From NCBI RefSeq assembly GCF_004118325.1, contig NZ_RDFA01000007.1:109995-173994 (forward strand): a DNA stretch of 64,000 nucleotides. The letters are read 5' to 3'. Origin of the DNA: Halorientalis pallida (GTDB lineage Archaea > Halobacteriota > Halobacteria > Halobacteriales > Haloarculaceae). This document shows positions 24,763-33,008 of the stretch, piece after piece. The first letter of the stretch is position 1, and every line of letters starts with the position of its first letter. The notes beneath the pieces are model-generated. The model made no database searches and had not been told where the DNA came from. It worked only from the letters and a program-made list of their open reading frames with translations. The position numbers and the translations under genes were made by a program.

Positions 24763-25647
24763 GTGTCCGACGACAGTGTGACGCGTGAGGACAGGGCCGA
24801 CGGCACCGCGTCGGACTCGTCACACGACGACCCGTCGGCGGGAACAGCAGCGACCGCCGAGTCGGCCGACCCGTCCGGCTCGCTCCCCGCTCGGCTCGCC
24901 GCCGCCGCCCGTGGGTCGCTGGGCTTTCTCACGCAGTTCCCGGTGGGAACCGACCGGCGGGCCTGGGACGCGTTCCGGCGGACGCCCGCGGCCTTCGTCC
25001 CGGTCGGCTACCTCGTCGGTGCGCTCGCCGCCGTCCCCGTCTTCCTCCCGTTCCCGGTCGCGACCGCGGCCGTCCTCTTTCCGCTCGGACTGGTCGCGCT
25101 CACGGGGATCAACCACGCCGACGGCGTCGCGGACGTTGGGGACGCGGCGGTCGTCCACGGCGGCGAGGACCCCGTCGCGGCCCGCCGGCGCGTCCTGAAA
25201 GACAGCGCGGTCGGCGTCGGCGGGACGCTCGCACTCGCACTCCTCGTGGCGGCGCTGGTCGCCGCCGGGGCCGCGCTCGCAGGTCTCCCACCGCTCGCGG
25301 CGCTCGCCGTCGTCGTCGCCGCGGAGGTGAGCGCGAAACTCGGGATGGCCCTGCTCGCGGGTCTCGGGACCGCGACGGCCGACGGCCTCGGCGCACAGCT
25401 GACCCGCGTCTCCAGCCGTCGGGACCTCCTGCTCCCGATCCTGCTGGCCCTGCCCGCCGCCGTCCTGTCTGTACCGTCGCCGGCCGCGGCCGTCGCGCTG
25501 GGCGCGGGCGTCCTCACGACGCTCGTCTGCTGGCGCTGGGCCGACGCGCGGCTCGGCGGCGTCAACGGCGACGTGTTCGGGGCCGCGAACGAACTCGCCC
25601 GCGTCGTCGCGCTCCACGCGGGGGTGATCGCGTGGACGCTCTCCTGA
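24763..25647 (+). CDS. cobS: Adenosylcobinamide-GDP ribazoletransferase CobS
   Basis: A 294-residue membrane protein beginning GTG TCC. It contains LTQFPVG, the active-site motif NHADGVADVGDA and the C-terminal GGVNGDVFGAANE motif typical of CobS. It transfers alpha-ribazole (or its phosphate) to AdoCbi-GDP to complete the nucleotide loop. An acidic, low-complexity extension of about 45 residues precedes the first conserved block and is not usual for the family; an internal start cannot be excluded. The 3' end overlaps cobY by 16 bases. Confidence 0.92.
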   Translation: MSDDSVTREDRADGTASDSSHDDPSAGTAATAESADPSGSLPARLAAAARGSLGFLTQFPVGTDRRAWDAFRRTPAAFVPVGYLVGALAAVPVFLPFPVATAAVLFPLGLVALTGINHADGVADVGDAAVVHGGEDPVAARRRVLKDSAVGVGGTLALALLVAALVAAGAALAGLPPLAALAVVVAAEVSAKLGMALLAGLGTATADGLGAQLTRVSSRRDLLLPILLALPAAVLSVPSPAAAVALGAGVLTTLVCWRWADARLGGVNGDVFGAANELARVVALHAGVIAWTLS

Positions 25648-26222
25648 TGTGTGGTGGGCAGGGGACCCGGCTGGATGCACCGGTCGAGAAGCCGCTCTAC
25701 GGGATCGCCGGCCGACCGATGGTCGACCGTGTTCACGACGCACTGGCCGGAAGCGAGATCGACTCGGTCGTGGCCGCGGTGTCGCCACACACGCCCCAGA
25801 CGGCGGCCCACCTCCGCGAGCGTGGTGCCGACGTCGTCGAGACGCCCGGCGAGGGTTACGTCGCGGATCTGGACGCGGCACTCGCGACGCTTTCGCGCCC
25901 GGCGGTGACCTGCGTGGCCGACCTGCCCTTGCTCTTGCCCGCGCTCGTCGACGAGGCCTGCGCGGCCTATCGAGATGCCCCGGCCGACTCACTGACCGTC
26001 GCGGTCCCTGCCGATCTGAAACGACGGCTGGGGGTGAGCGCCGACACGACCTTCGAGGAGCAGGGTCAGGAACTCGCGCCGACGGGGCTGAACGTCGTGG
26101 GCGGCGACGACGGGACGGTCTGGGTCACGTCGGCGGCGCGGCTGGCGGTCAACGTCAACCGGCCCGGCGACGGGGCCGTGGCGGGGTGGTTGGCTGCACG
26201 GCTCGCCCAGCCGAAAGAATGA
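25632..26222 (+). CDS. cobY: Adenosylcobinamide-phosphate guanylyltransferase CobY
   Basis: A 196-residue NTP-transferase. It opens with MDALLMCGGQGTRLDAP and KPLYGIAGRPMVDRV, and has CVADLPLL and a C-terminal VNVNRPGD. This is the archaeal CobY, which replaces bacterial CobU: it guanylylates AdoCbi-phosphate and lacks kinase activity, in agreement with a salvage route via CbiZ in this cluster. It starts with GTG inside the 3' end of cobS, so it is translationally coupled. Confidence 0.92.
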   Translation: MDALLMCGGQGTRLDAPVEKPLYGIAGRPMVDRVHDALAGSEIDSVVAAVSPHTPQTAAHLRERGADVVETPGEGYVADLDAALATLSRPAVTCVADLPLLLPALVDEACAAYRDAPADSLTVAVPADLKRRLGVSADTTFEEQGQELAPTGLNVVGGDDGTVWVTSAARLAVNVNRPGDGAVAGWLAARLAQPKE

Positions 26223-26226
26223 AAAG

Positions 26227-26233
26227 TATATTT
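26227..26233 (+). promoter_or_regulatory. TATA box of cobD
   Basis: TATATTT, 26-32 bases upstream of the cobD ATG and starting five bases after the cobY stop. The spacing fits a leaderless transcript that begins at the start codon, so cobD may be transcribed separately from the genes before it. Confidence 0.6.
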
Positions 26234-26258
26234 CGACCGGGGACACTGGATACTGGCG

Positions 26259-27311
26259 ATGGATCCCGACGCGGTAGACTCCCTGCTCTCGGGCGGGTCC
26301 GACGACGACGACCCGGTCGCCGACGACGCGCGAGTGCCACACGGCAGTGCCGACGACCGACAGGTGCTCGATTTCAGCGCCAACACCAACCCCCGGTACC
26401 CAGAGGCCGTCCCGCGGATCTACGAGACCGCGCTCCCGACCGCGCGCGAGTACCCCGCCGACGACTACTCGTCGTTCCGCGTGCCAGCCGGCGAGTACGT
26501 CGGCTGTGACCCCGAGTCCGTCGTCCCGACCGCCGGCGGCCTCGCGGCCATCCGGCTCGCTATGGGTACGGTCGTCCACTCCGGCGAGTCGGTGCTCGTG
26601 CCCGTGCCGAGTTTCAGCGAGTACGCCCGCGAGGTCCGCCTCCAGGGTGGCGAACCCGAGTTCGTCCCCCACGACGAACTGCTGGACGCCGACCCGGCCG
26701 ACCACGCGATGGTAGCGATCTGCAACCCGAACAATCCTACGGGCGAGGCCTACGACCCTGCCCGGCTCCGCGAGTACGCAGACCGCTGTCGCCGGGCGGA
26801 TACCGTCTTGCTCGTCGACGAGGCGTTCCTCGACTTCACCGACGACCCGTCGCTCGCCGGGGCGGAGGGCGTGATCGTCGCCCGCTCGCTCACGAAGATG
26901 TTCGGCCTGCCCGGCCTTCGCGCTGGGTTCGCGGTCGCGACGGGGCAACTCCGCGAACGCCTCGCGGCCGCGCGGCTCACCTGGTCGCTGTCCGAACCCG
27001 CCGCCGCCGTGGGTGCTCACTGCATGCGACAGACGGAGTTCGTCGCCGAGACGTGCCAGCGTATCGCCCGCGAGCGTCCCCGGATGGCCGCGCGACTGGG
27101 CGACCGCTTCGACGTGTCCGATTCGGACGCTCCGTTCCTCCTCTGTGACGCCGGGTCGAGCGAAGCCGTCGACGCGGCCATCGCCGAGGCCCGCGAACAC
27201 GACATCGCGATCCGGGACGCCCGGACCTTCCGCGGCCTGGACTCGCACTTCCGGGTCGCCGTCCGGATGCCTGTCGAGAACGACCGCCTGCTCGCCGCGC
27301 TGGGCATGTGA
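26259..27311 (+). CDS. cobD: Threonine-phosphate decarboxylase CobD
   Basis: A 350-residue PLP-dependent class I/II aminotransferase-fold protein. It has DFSANTNPRYP, PTAGGLAAIRLAM, ICNPNNPTGEA, LLVDEAFLDFTDD and the PLP-lysine motif SLTKMFGLPGLRAGF. In this cluster it is expected to decarboxylate L-threonine O-3-phosphate to (R)-1-amino-2-propanol phosphate, the substrate of CbiB. HisC-like proteins share this fold; context decides for CobD. An acidic N-terminal extension (about residues 1-34) is present. The stop codon is followed immediately by an insertion element. Confidence 0.9.
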   Translation: MDPDAVDSLLSGGSDDDDPVADDARVPHGSADDRQVLDFSANTNPRYPEAVPRIYETALPTAREYPADDYSSFRVPAGEYVGCDPESVVPTAGGLAAIRLAMGTVVHSGESVLVPVPSFSEYAREVRLQGGEPEFVPHDELLDADPADHAMVAICNPNNPTGEAYDPARLREYADRCRRADTVLLVDEAFLDFTDDPSLAGAEGVIVARSLTKMFGLPGLRAGFAVATGQLRERLAAARLTWSLSEPAAAVGAHCMRQTEFVAETCQRIARERPRMAARLGDRFDVSDSDAPFLLCDAGSSEAVDAAIAEAREHDIAIRDARTFRGLDSHFRVAVRMPVENDRLLAALGM

Positions 27312-27342
27312 CATCCTCACCCGCCGTGAACGGCGGGGCTTC

Positions 27343-28611
27343 CTACAAGGAAGGCTCGCTACGCGAGGAGGTTTCGGAACTGTACGCCGAGAGGGTCGTC
27401 TGTCGGGGTTCCCGACTCGCCCCTCGGTGTCCCGAGGTGGTGTCACAGCCACTCCCGTCCCGTGGCGAGTCATCGCTTGCCGGTTTCCAAGGCAGGCTCT
27501 CTCCCCACGGGTCGAGGCGGCCGGCGATGTTGGCCGCCGCATTGATGTCCGCTTGGTACTCCGTCACCCAACAATCCTCGTTCGTGCATCGGAACGCCGC
27601 CTGCGAACTTCGAGAACCGAGGTGGCCGCAAGCGTGGCACGTTTGACTCGTGTACGCCGGATTCACCGTCCGCACCGGGATGCCCGCTTCGAGGGCCTTG
27701 TCCTCGATGCGCCCAGTGAGACGGGCGAACGCCCAGTTGTGGAGACGGCGATTCATCCACGCGCCGTAGTCGAGATGTTCACGGATGTACGACAGGTCTT
27801 CGAGAACGATAACGGGATTCTCGAACTGCCGGGCGTACTTGACGGCTTTCCGGGACGCTTTCTCTACGATGTCCGTGAGGGCGTTCTGGTAGTAGTCAAA
27901 TCGTTCGTCAACACGCCACTCGGCGGCGTCACGCTCTTGCAGTCGCTTGAGCGTGGTATGCATCTCTTTGCGGAGGTGTCGGGCGCGTCCGCCGTCGTAG
28001 ATGTACGGCTGGGTTGGAGTATCGTTGTCCGTCAGGGCACAGCCCGTCAGGAGTTTGGATTCACCGATGTCGAATCCGACTGGCGTCGGGTCGTCCGGCT
28101 CCTCTGGGTCCGCGACCTCGTACTCGACGCTGACGTGCAACACCCACGTCGTTCGGTGTTCTTGCAGTCGGAACTCGCCGACCGTCACGTCGCCGTCGAG
28201 CAGGTCGTCCCACAACTCCCGCTGTGTGGGATTGATACGGATCGGAATCCAGAAGACGTTAGCTCTCCCGGCCTGCGGAACGCGCCAGCAGAACTCGTGC
28301 GTTCGGTCTTCGGAGTGGTCGAGACGCCACCCCCGATTCGTGAATCGAACAGGGTGGTGGTCGTCCAACTCCTCGGCATTGTACGTCTCGCGGAGTTGCG
28401 GGACGTAGTTCTTGAGTGCGTCCTTGGCGTAGGACGCGAGGTCGTAGCCGGTGACGACATCGTTGACCGCCGACTGCGTGTCCGCACCTCTCTCGAACGC
28501 ATCGGTGAGGGCGCGGCGGTATGTCGCAACGGTACGCTGAAGCCGTCGCTCTTTGTGCGCCGTCGGTGGCGCGAGCGTGGCTTCGAGCGTTTTCGTGGTG
28601 GTGGCGGTCAT
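27343..28611 (-). CDS. tnpB: TnpB RNA-guided nuclease-family protein
   Basis: A 422-residue TnpB. The split RuvC residues are all present: Asp181 in GFDIGESK, Glu271 in VLEDLSY and Asp355 in QADINAAANIA. The zinc finger has both pairs (CHAC and CTNEDC). The N-terminal region is the usual wedge/helical part. TnpB proteins are guided by an omega RNA made from the right end of the element, here the region below 27343 with the hairpin at 27320. The start at 28611 is favoured by a TTTATGTG-like box about 27 bases upstream. A C-terminal Ser/Arg-rich tail runs about 60 residues past the catalytic core. Confidence 0.92.
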   Translation of the reverse strand: MTATTTKTLEATLAPPTAHKERRLQRTVATYRRALTDAFERGADTQSAVNDVVTGYDLASYAKDALKNYVPQLRETYNAEELDDHHPVRFTNRGWRLDHSEDRTHEFCWRVPQAGRANVFWIPIRINPTQRELWDDLLDGDVTVGEFRLQEHRTTWVLHVSVEYEVADPEEPDDPTPVGFDIGESKLLTGCALTDNDTPTQPYIYDGGRARHLRKEMHTTLKRLQERDAAEWRVDERFDYYQNALTDIVEKASRKAVKYARQFENPVIVLEDLSYIREHLDYGAWMNRRLHNWAFARLTGRIEDKALEAGIPVRTVNPAYTSQTCHACGHLGSRSSQAAFRCTNEDCWVTEYQADINAAANIAGRLDPWGESLPWKPASDDSPRDGSGCDTTSGHRGASREPRQTTLSAYSSETSSRSEPSL

Positions 28612-28668
28612 CCGACAGTACGGCCTACGCAACAAAGCACATAAACTGCACGTATATGATAATGATGT

Positions 28669-28806
28669 ATGAGCAAATCGATACGGTTCGAGGTGGAAGA
28701 CGAACAGTACGAATGGCTGTGCGAACTCAAAGACGAGCGGGGCTACACGTGGAAAGGTCTCATGTTAGAGGGCGCGAAATCACTCGATACCGACAAAACG
28801 CAGTAG
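28669..28806 (+). CDS. Small protein of the TnpB element
   Basis: A 45-residue protein (opening MSKSIRFEVEDEQYEWLCEL, ending DTDKTQ), divergent from tnpB and inside the same element. The N-terminal strand followed by two helices resembles a minimal ribbon-helix-helix or antitoxin-like fold. A TATATGATA box lies about 10-18 bases upstream of the ATG. Small genes at this position accompany TnpB-only elements in other haloarchaea, possibly as regulators; the role is inferred. Confidence 0.7.
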   Translation: MSKSIRFEVEDEQYEWLCELKDERGYTWKGLMLEGAKSLDTDKTQ

Positions 28807-28873
28807 GTGGACAGACGGCCAAGTGTCGCATTCCTCCCTGCCCCAAAGGGCGGGGTTTCCTGCTTGAAGAAAG

Positions 28874-29590
28874 ATGACGGTCACCGTCGCCGACGGCGTC
28901 CTCCAGTTCTCGGGCCCGGACCGCTGGCTGGCCACGGCACCCGGTGGCGGCTACCGGACTGGGCCGGTCGCTTACAACGTCTCCGTCCCCGAGGGTTTCG
29001 ACCGGACCGACCTCGAGACCTACATCGCCGAGCGCCGCGAGCGAGCGGGCTTCGAGCGTGCAGGCCCAGCCCTGCTGACCGGTGTCGCCCTCGAACACGC
29101 CCGCACGGCCCGCCTGGATCCGGTGACCGTCGTCGCCACGGCGGGACTCTCGAACCCGGCCGCACTCCCGATGGAACCGGACTCGGACGCGAGCGATGAG
29201 GAGGGCGGGGCTGCGTCGGCCGACCGCGAGACCGGGACGGTCAACCTGCTCGTGGGGACGACCCGCGCCCTCGACCGCGGCGCGCAGGCGACCCTGCTCG
29301 CGACCGCCGTCGAGGCAAAGACCGCGACCCTCCAGTCAGTGACCGGCTTTACCGGCACCACCTCCGACGCCGTGGTGGTGGGCTCGACCACCGACGGCGA
29401 ACCGGCCGACTTTGCGGGCAGTGGGACGCCCGTCGGGGCGGCGACGCGGGCCTGCGTCCGCGAGGCGGTCCGGGCGAGTCTCCACTCCAGATACGCCGAC
29501 CGCGAGGTTCCCGACAGCGTGGCCGACGCCGACCACGGCGTCCGGACCGCCGAGCGCGCGACCGTGGTCGAGCCCACGGACCGGGAGTGA
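28874..29590 (+). CDS. cbiZ: Adenosylcobinamide amidohydrolase CbiZ
   Basis: A 238-residue protein of the CbiZ family: YNVSVPEGFDRTDLETYI, a VATAGLSNPA block, TVNLLVGTTRALDRGAQATLLATAVEAKT and a TSDAVVVGSTTDGE block. It hydrolyses the aminopropanol side chain of salvaged adenosylcobinamide to adenosylcobyric acid, which CbiB then rebuilds. The ATG is about 12 bases past the end of the insertion element, so its native upstream region has been replaced. A short acidic insertion lies near residues 98-112. Confidence 0.92.
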   Translation: MTVTVADGVLQFSGPDRWLATAPGGGYRTGPVAYNVSVPEGFDRTDLETYIAERRERAGFERAGPALLTGVALEHARTARLDPVTVVATAGLSNPAALPMEPDSDASDEEGGAASADRETGTVNLLVGTTRALDRGAQATLLATAVEAKTATLQSVTGFTGTTSDAVVVGSTTDGEPADFAGSGTPVGAATRACVREAVRASLHSRYADREVPDSVADADHGVRTAERATVVEPTDRE

Positions 29591-29618
29591 TACGGTCCTC
29601 GCGCCCCGACAGCGGAGT

Positions 29619-30281
29619 ATGACAGACGCGACGGATGCGACAGACGACCCGCTCGGTCCCCGCGAGATCGAGCCGAGCGCGCCCGAAGAGTTCGGCCTCG
29701 TCCAGGTCTGGTGGGGCGACGGCAAGGGCAAAACCACTGCGGCGCTGGGGATGGCCTTCCGTGCCGCCGGCCACGGCTACCGCGTTCACGTCCTCCAGTT
29801 CATGAAGGGCGGCACTGGCACTGTGGAGGACGTGCGCGGCGAGTACAACGCGATGGCCGCGATGCCCGGCCTCTCCTACGAGAACGCCGGCCACTACGGC
29901 TGGCACGGATTCATGGACGGCAGCGACGACGACGAACACGACGCCCGCGCGAAGGGGGCACTCAGACGAGCACGGAAGTTGATCGAGGGTGCCGGCGAGG
30001 CCGACCTCGACGCCCCCCTCCCGCTCGACGGTGACCCCACGGCGGGCGTCCACATGCTCGTTCTCGACGAAGTACTGTACGCCGCCAACAGGGGGTTGAT
30101 CGACCCCGAGGACGTGATCGGGCTGATCGAGGACAAACCCGACGACCTGGAACTCGTCCTGACGGGCGGCCACGACCGCCCCGAGTACGTCACAGAGCGC
30201 GCCGACCTTGTCACCGAGGTCGGGAAGGAGCGCCACCCCATCGAGGCGGGCCAGGGGGCGCGGAAGGGGACGGAGTTCTGA
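29619..30281 (+). CDS. cobA: Cob(I)yrinic acid a,c-diamide adenosyltransferase
   Basis: A 220-residue CobA/CobO/BtuR-type enzyme. It has the P-loop WWGDGKGKTTAALGMA, VLQFMKGG, a VLDEVLYAANRGLI block and the C-terminal TGGHDRPEY motif. It adenosylates cob(I)alamin or its precursors from ATP. The start ATG at 29619 was chosen because upstream residues are a different, non-conserved composition and overlap cbiZ. The gap to cbiZ is 28 bases, so the two are probably co-transcribed. Confidence 0.92.
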   Translation: MTDATDATDDPLGPREIEPSAPEEFGLVQVWWGDGKGKTTAALGMAFRAAGHGYRVHVLQFMKGGTGTVEDVRGEYNAMAAMPGLSYENAGHYGWHGFMDGSDDDEHDARAKGALRRARKLIEGAGEADLDAPLPLDGDPTAGVHMLVLDEVLYAANRGLIDPEDVIGLIEDKPDDLELVLTGGHDRPEYVTERADLVTEVGKERHPIEAGQGARKGTEF

Positions 30282-30405
30282 AAACCGACGGACGGCCGTC
30301 TGACGCGCGGCGAACGACCACCACAAGACACATTACCTGCCCCCTCCGCTCCAGTGTCGTGGCGGACGGGCGCGACACGCGCTCCCCACCACAGTCACAC
30401 GCTCC

Positions 30406-31338
30406 TCAGACGAGATCCACGACCCACTTGGCGACGGCCACGAGGACCAGCGGGACACCCTCGCCACGCGAGAGTCCGCCGCCGGTCGCGAGCAACACGA
30501 CCGCCAGTGCGCTGAGTCCGAGCAACCAGACCAGACTCGTCGCCGCGGCCGGGGCGACCGAGAGAGGGACGACGAGGCCTGCCAGCCCCAGCACGCCCAG
30601 CAGGTTGAACACGCTACTTCCGAGGAGGTTGCCCGCGGCCACGTCGCCGAGGCCCCGCCGGGCGGCCGCGAGCGAGGCGACGAACTCCGGCGTGGAGGTC
30701 CCGAACGCGACGACGGTCTCGCCGATCACCCACTCGCTGAGGCCGGCCACCCGCGCGAGGTCGGCTGCTGCGCCGACCAGCAGGTTCGCGCCCCCCACGA
30801 TCAGCGCGAGGCCAACGACCGCGGTCAGCGCCGTCCGGAGCATCGCCCCGCCGGCCGCCTCGCGTTTCGCCTCGCCCCCGCTGTCCCGAACGACCACCAC
30901 GAGCAGGTAGGTCAGAAAGGCCAGGAACAGGCCGCCAGCTTCGAGGCGGGTGACCGTCAGGTCCCAGCAGACCAGCCCCCCGAGGACGGTGCTGGCGACG
31001 ACGACGCCCCCGTCTCTGCGGACCAGCGTTCGGGAGGCCGCGACCGACCCGAACAGCGCGACCGCGCCGAGGACGAGGCCGAGATTGAGGAGGTTCGAGC
31101 CGACGACGTTCGCGACCGCGATGTCGGCCCGGCCCACCACCGCGGCGTCGACGGTCACCGCGAACTCCGGGAGCGAGGTGCCGAAGCCGACCACGGTCAG
31201 CCCGATCACGAGGTCCGAGACGCCCAGCCGTCGCGCCAGCGTCGACGCGGAGTCGACGAACCGGAGTCCGCCGTACCACAACGCGGCGACGGCGACGGCC
31301 ACCACCAGGAGGTCGAGGGCTACGGCAGCGACTGCCAT
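30406..31338 (-). CDS. Calcium/sodium antiporter family membrane protein
   Basis: A 310-residue membrane protein with the two inverted alpha-repeats of the CaCA superfamily: GFGTSLPEF followed by VGSNLLNLGLV, and AFGTSTPEF followed by LLGSSVFNLLG. About ten hydrophobic segments are present, as in YrbG/NCX-like archaeal exchangers. It exchanges Ca2+ or a related cation against Na+ across the membrane. It is divergent from cbiP and convergent with cobA, and has no obvious link to cobalamin synthesis. Confidence 0.9.
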   Translation of the reverse strand: MAVAAVALDLLVVAVAVAALWYGGLRFVDSASTLARRLGVSDLVIGLTVVGFGTSLPEFAVTVDAAVVGRADIAVANVVGSNLLNLGLVLGAVALFGSVAASRTLVRRDGGVVVASTVLGGLVCWDLTVTRLEAGGLFLAFLTYLLVVVVRDSGGEAKREAAGGAMLRTALTAVVGLALIVGGANLLVGAAADLARVAGLSEWVIGETVVAFGTSTPEFVASLAAARRGLGDVAAGNLLGSSVFNLLGVLGLAGLVVPLSVAPAAATSLVWLLGLSALAVVLLATGGGLSRGEGVPLVLVAVAKWVVDLV

Positions 31339-31469
31339 CCTCCCCTCCGTGGCTGTCGCAGCCGTAACCCACGCCCGAGTCTCATCGTCGGAGCAAGGAC
31401 GGCCGCCGGCATGTAGGCGGCGGTCCGGCCCCGGAAGACTCGTGTGCTAGCCCCTCCAAGCACGGCCGA

Positions 31470-33008
31470 ATGGCGCGGACGATCCTCGTCGCCGGCACCG
31501 CCAGCCACGTGGGCAAGAGCACCGTCGCCGCCGGGCTCTGTCGCCTGCTGGCCGACCGCGACGTCGAGGTTGCTCCCTACAAGGCCCAGAACATGAGCAA
31601 CAACGCTCGTGCGGTGGGCGATCCCGACGGCACGACCGGCGAGATCGGCGTCTCCCAGTACGTCCAGGCCCGGGCCGCGCGCGTCCCGGCGACGACCGAC
31701 CACAACCCCGTCCTCCTGAAACCCCGCGGTGACGGCGAGTCCCAGCTGGTCCTGCAGGGCGAGGCCGTCGCCCACTACAGCGCCGGCGAGTACTACGCGG
31801 ACCACTGGGACGACGCGCTCGCGGCCGCCCGCGAGTCCCACGCCCGCCTGGCCGCCGACCACGACGTGATCGTCGCGGAGGGAGCGGGCTCCATCGCCGA
31901 ACCGAACCTTCGGGACCGTGACCTCGCGAACGTCGAGACGGCCCGATTCTCGAACGCGGACATCCTCCTCGTCGCGGACATCGAACGCGGTGGCGTGTTC
32001 GCTTCCCTCGTGGGCACTATCGAACTGATGCCCGACGACCTCCGCGAGCAGGTGGCCGGCGCGGTGATCACGAAGTTCCGTGGCGACCGCTCGCTGCTCG
32101 CGCCCGGCATCGCGGCGTTCGAGGAGCGGACCGGCGTGCCGACCCTCGGCGTCCTCCCGTACGACGACCCAGGCTTGCCCGAGGAGGACAGCGTGTCGCT
32201 CCCGTCGGTCGGCGAGCGGGCCGTCCACGGCGGTGACGACGGGGTTCCAGACGACCGGGCCGTGACCGTCGCGGTCCCGCGGCTCCCCCGGGCCTCGAAC
32301 ATGACCGACCTGGAGCCGCTGGCCCGCGAGCCCGGTGTCCGGGTGGGATACCTGCCACTCGATGCGTCCCTCGAGACAGCAGATGCCGTCGTTCTGCCGG
32401 GGACGAAGAACACGGTCGACGACCTGCGCGCGCTCCGCGAGGCCGGGTTCGGCGCGGCGTTGTCGGCGTTCAACGGTCCGGTGGTCGGCCTCTGTGGCGG
32501 CTACCAGCTGCTCGGCGAGCGGATCACCAACGCGGGCGTCGAGAGCACCGACGACCTCGATTCGCTGGCGGGGTTCGGCCTGCTCCCGGTCGAGACGCGG
32601 TTCGAGGCAGATAAGCAGGTCGAACCGGTGACTCGGGAGTTCCGTGGTGTCGGGCCACTCTCGGGGGCCGCGGGCGCGGTCACCGGCTACGAGATCCACA
32701 TGGGACGGACGCGGCTGGTGGGCAAGGCCGCACGCCCGTTCCCCGGCGACGACGGTCGCGACCCCGACGGTGCCGCAACCGACCGCGTGCTGGGGACCTA
32801 CCTCCACGGCCTGTTTGAGAACCGGGGCCCACGCGAGGCGTTCGTCGAGACGGTCTTCGCGGCGGTGGATCGGGACCGACCGAGCGGGAACGGGAACGGA
32901 ACCGCGCCCGGGACCACCGGACCGGCTCCCGGCAGCATCGACGCGGCCGCGGACCGGGCGGCGGCGCTTCTGACGGAGTACGTCGACCTCTCGCCGTTCG
33001 ACCCCTAG
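31470..33008 (+). CDS. cbiP: Adenosylcobyric acid synthase CbiP
   Basis: A 512-residue glutamine amidotransferase of the CobQ/CbiP family. The N-terminal ATPase has [20 protein letters not shown] and KAQNMSNNA; the middle has [19 protein letters not shown] and [14 protein letters not shown]; the C-terminal glutaminase has the nucleophile Cys in [11 protein letters not shown] and the His of [15 protein letters not shown]. It amidates four side chains of the corrin ring. The acidic C-terminal tail includes a short Gly/Asn/Thr-rich run. Its stop overlaps the convergent sensor gene by four bases. Confidence 0.95.
   Translation: MARTILVAGTASHVGKSTVAAGLCRLLADRDVEVAPYKAQNMSNNARAVGDPDGTTGEIGVSQYVQARAARVPATTDHNPVLLKPRGDGESQLVLQGEAVAHYSAGEYYADHWDDALAAARESHARLAADHDVIVAEGAGSIAEPNLRDRDLANVETARFSNADILLVADIERGGVFASLVGTIELMPDDLREQVAGAVITKFRGDRSLLAPGIAAFEERTGVPTLGVLPYDDPGLPEEDSVSLPSVGERAVHGGDDGVPDDRAVTVAVPRLPRASNMTDLEPLAREPGVRVGYLPLDASLETADAVVLPGTKNTVDDLRALREAGFGAALSAFNGPVVGLCGGYQLLGERITNAGVESTDDLDSLAGFGLLPVETRFEADKQVEPVTREFRGVGPLSGAAGAVTGYEIHMGRTRLVGKAARPFPGDDGRDPDGAATDRVLGTYLHGLFENRGPREAFVETVFAAVDRDRPSGNGNGTAPGTTGPAPGSIDAAADRAAALLTEYVDLSPFDP

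Larger units (their letters stand above)
27312..28862 (-). mobile_element. IS200/IS605-group TnpB-only element
   Basis: The element begins right after the cobD stop and ends about 12 bases before cbiZ. Both ends carry related subterminal hairpins: 27320-27337 (CCCGCCG TGAA CGGCGGG) and 28836-28855 (CCCTGCCC CAAA GGGCGGGG), each preceded by CATCCTC or CATTCCTC and followed by GCTTCCT or GTTTCCT. It contains tnpB and a small divergent gene but no TnpA transposase, so mobility would need TnpA in trans. Exact ends are estimated. Confidence 0.8.

Noticed and set aside
23207..24932. Long antisense frames over the HAD gene and cbiB
   Set aside because: GC-driven open frames; sense strand has clear family motifs in order.
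27312..28873. TnpA transposase in the first TnpB element
   Set aside because: The element contains only tnpB and one 45-residue gene; no Y1/HUH-type frame is present.
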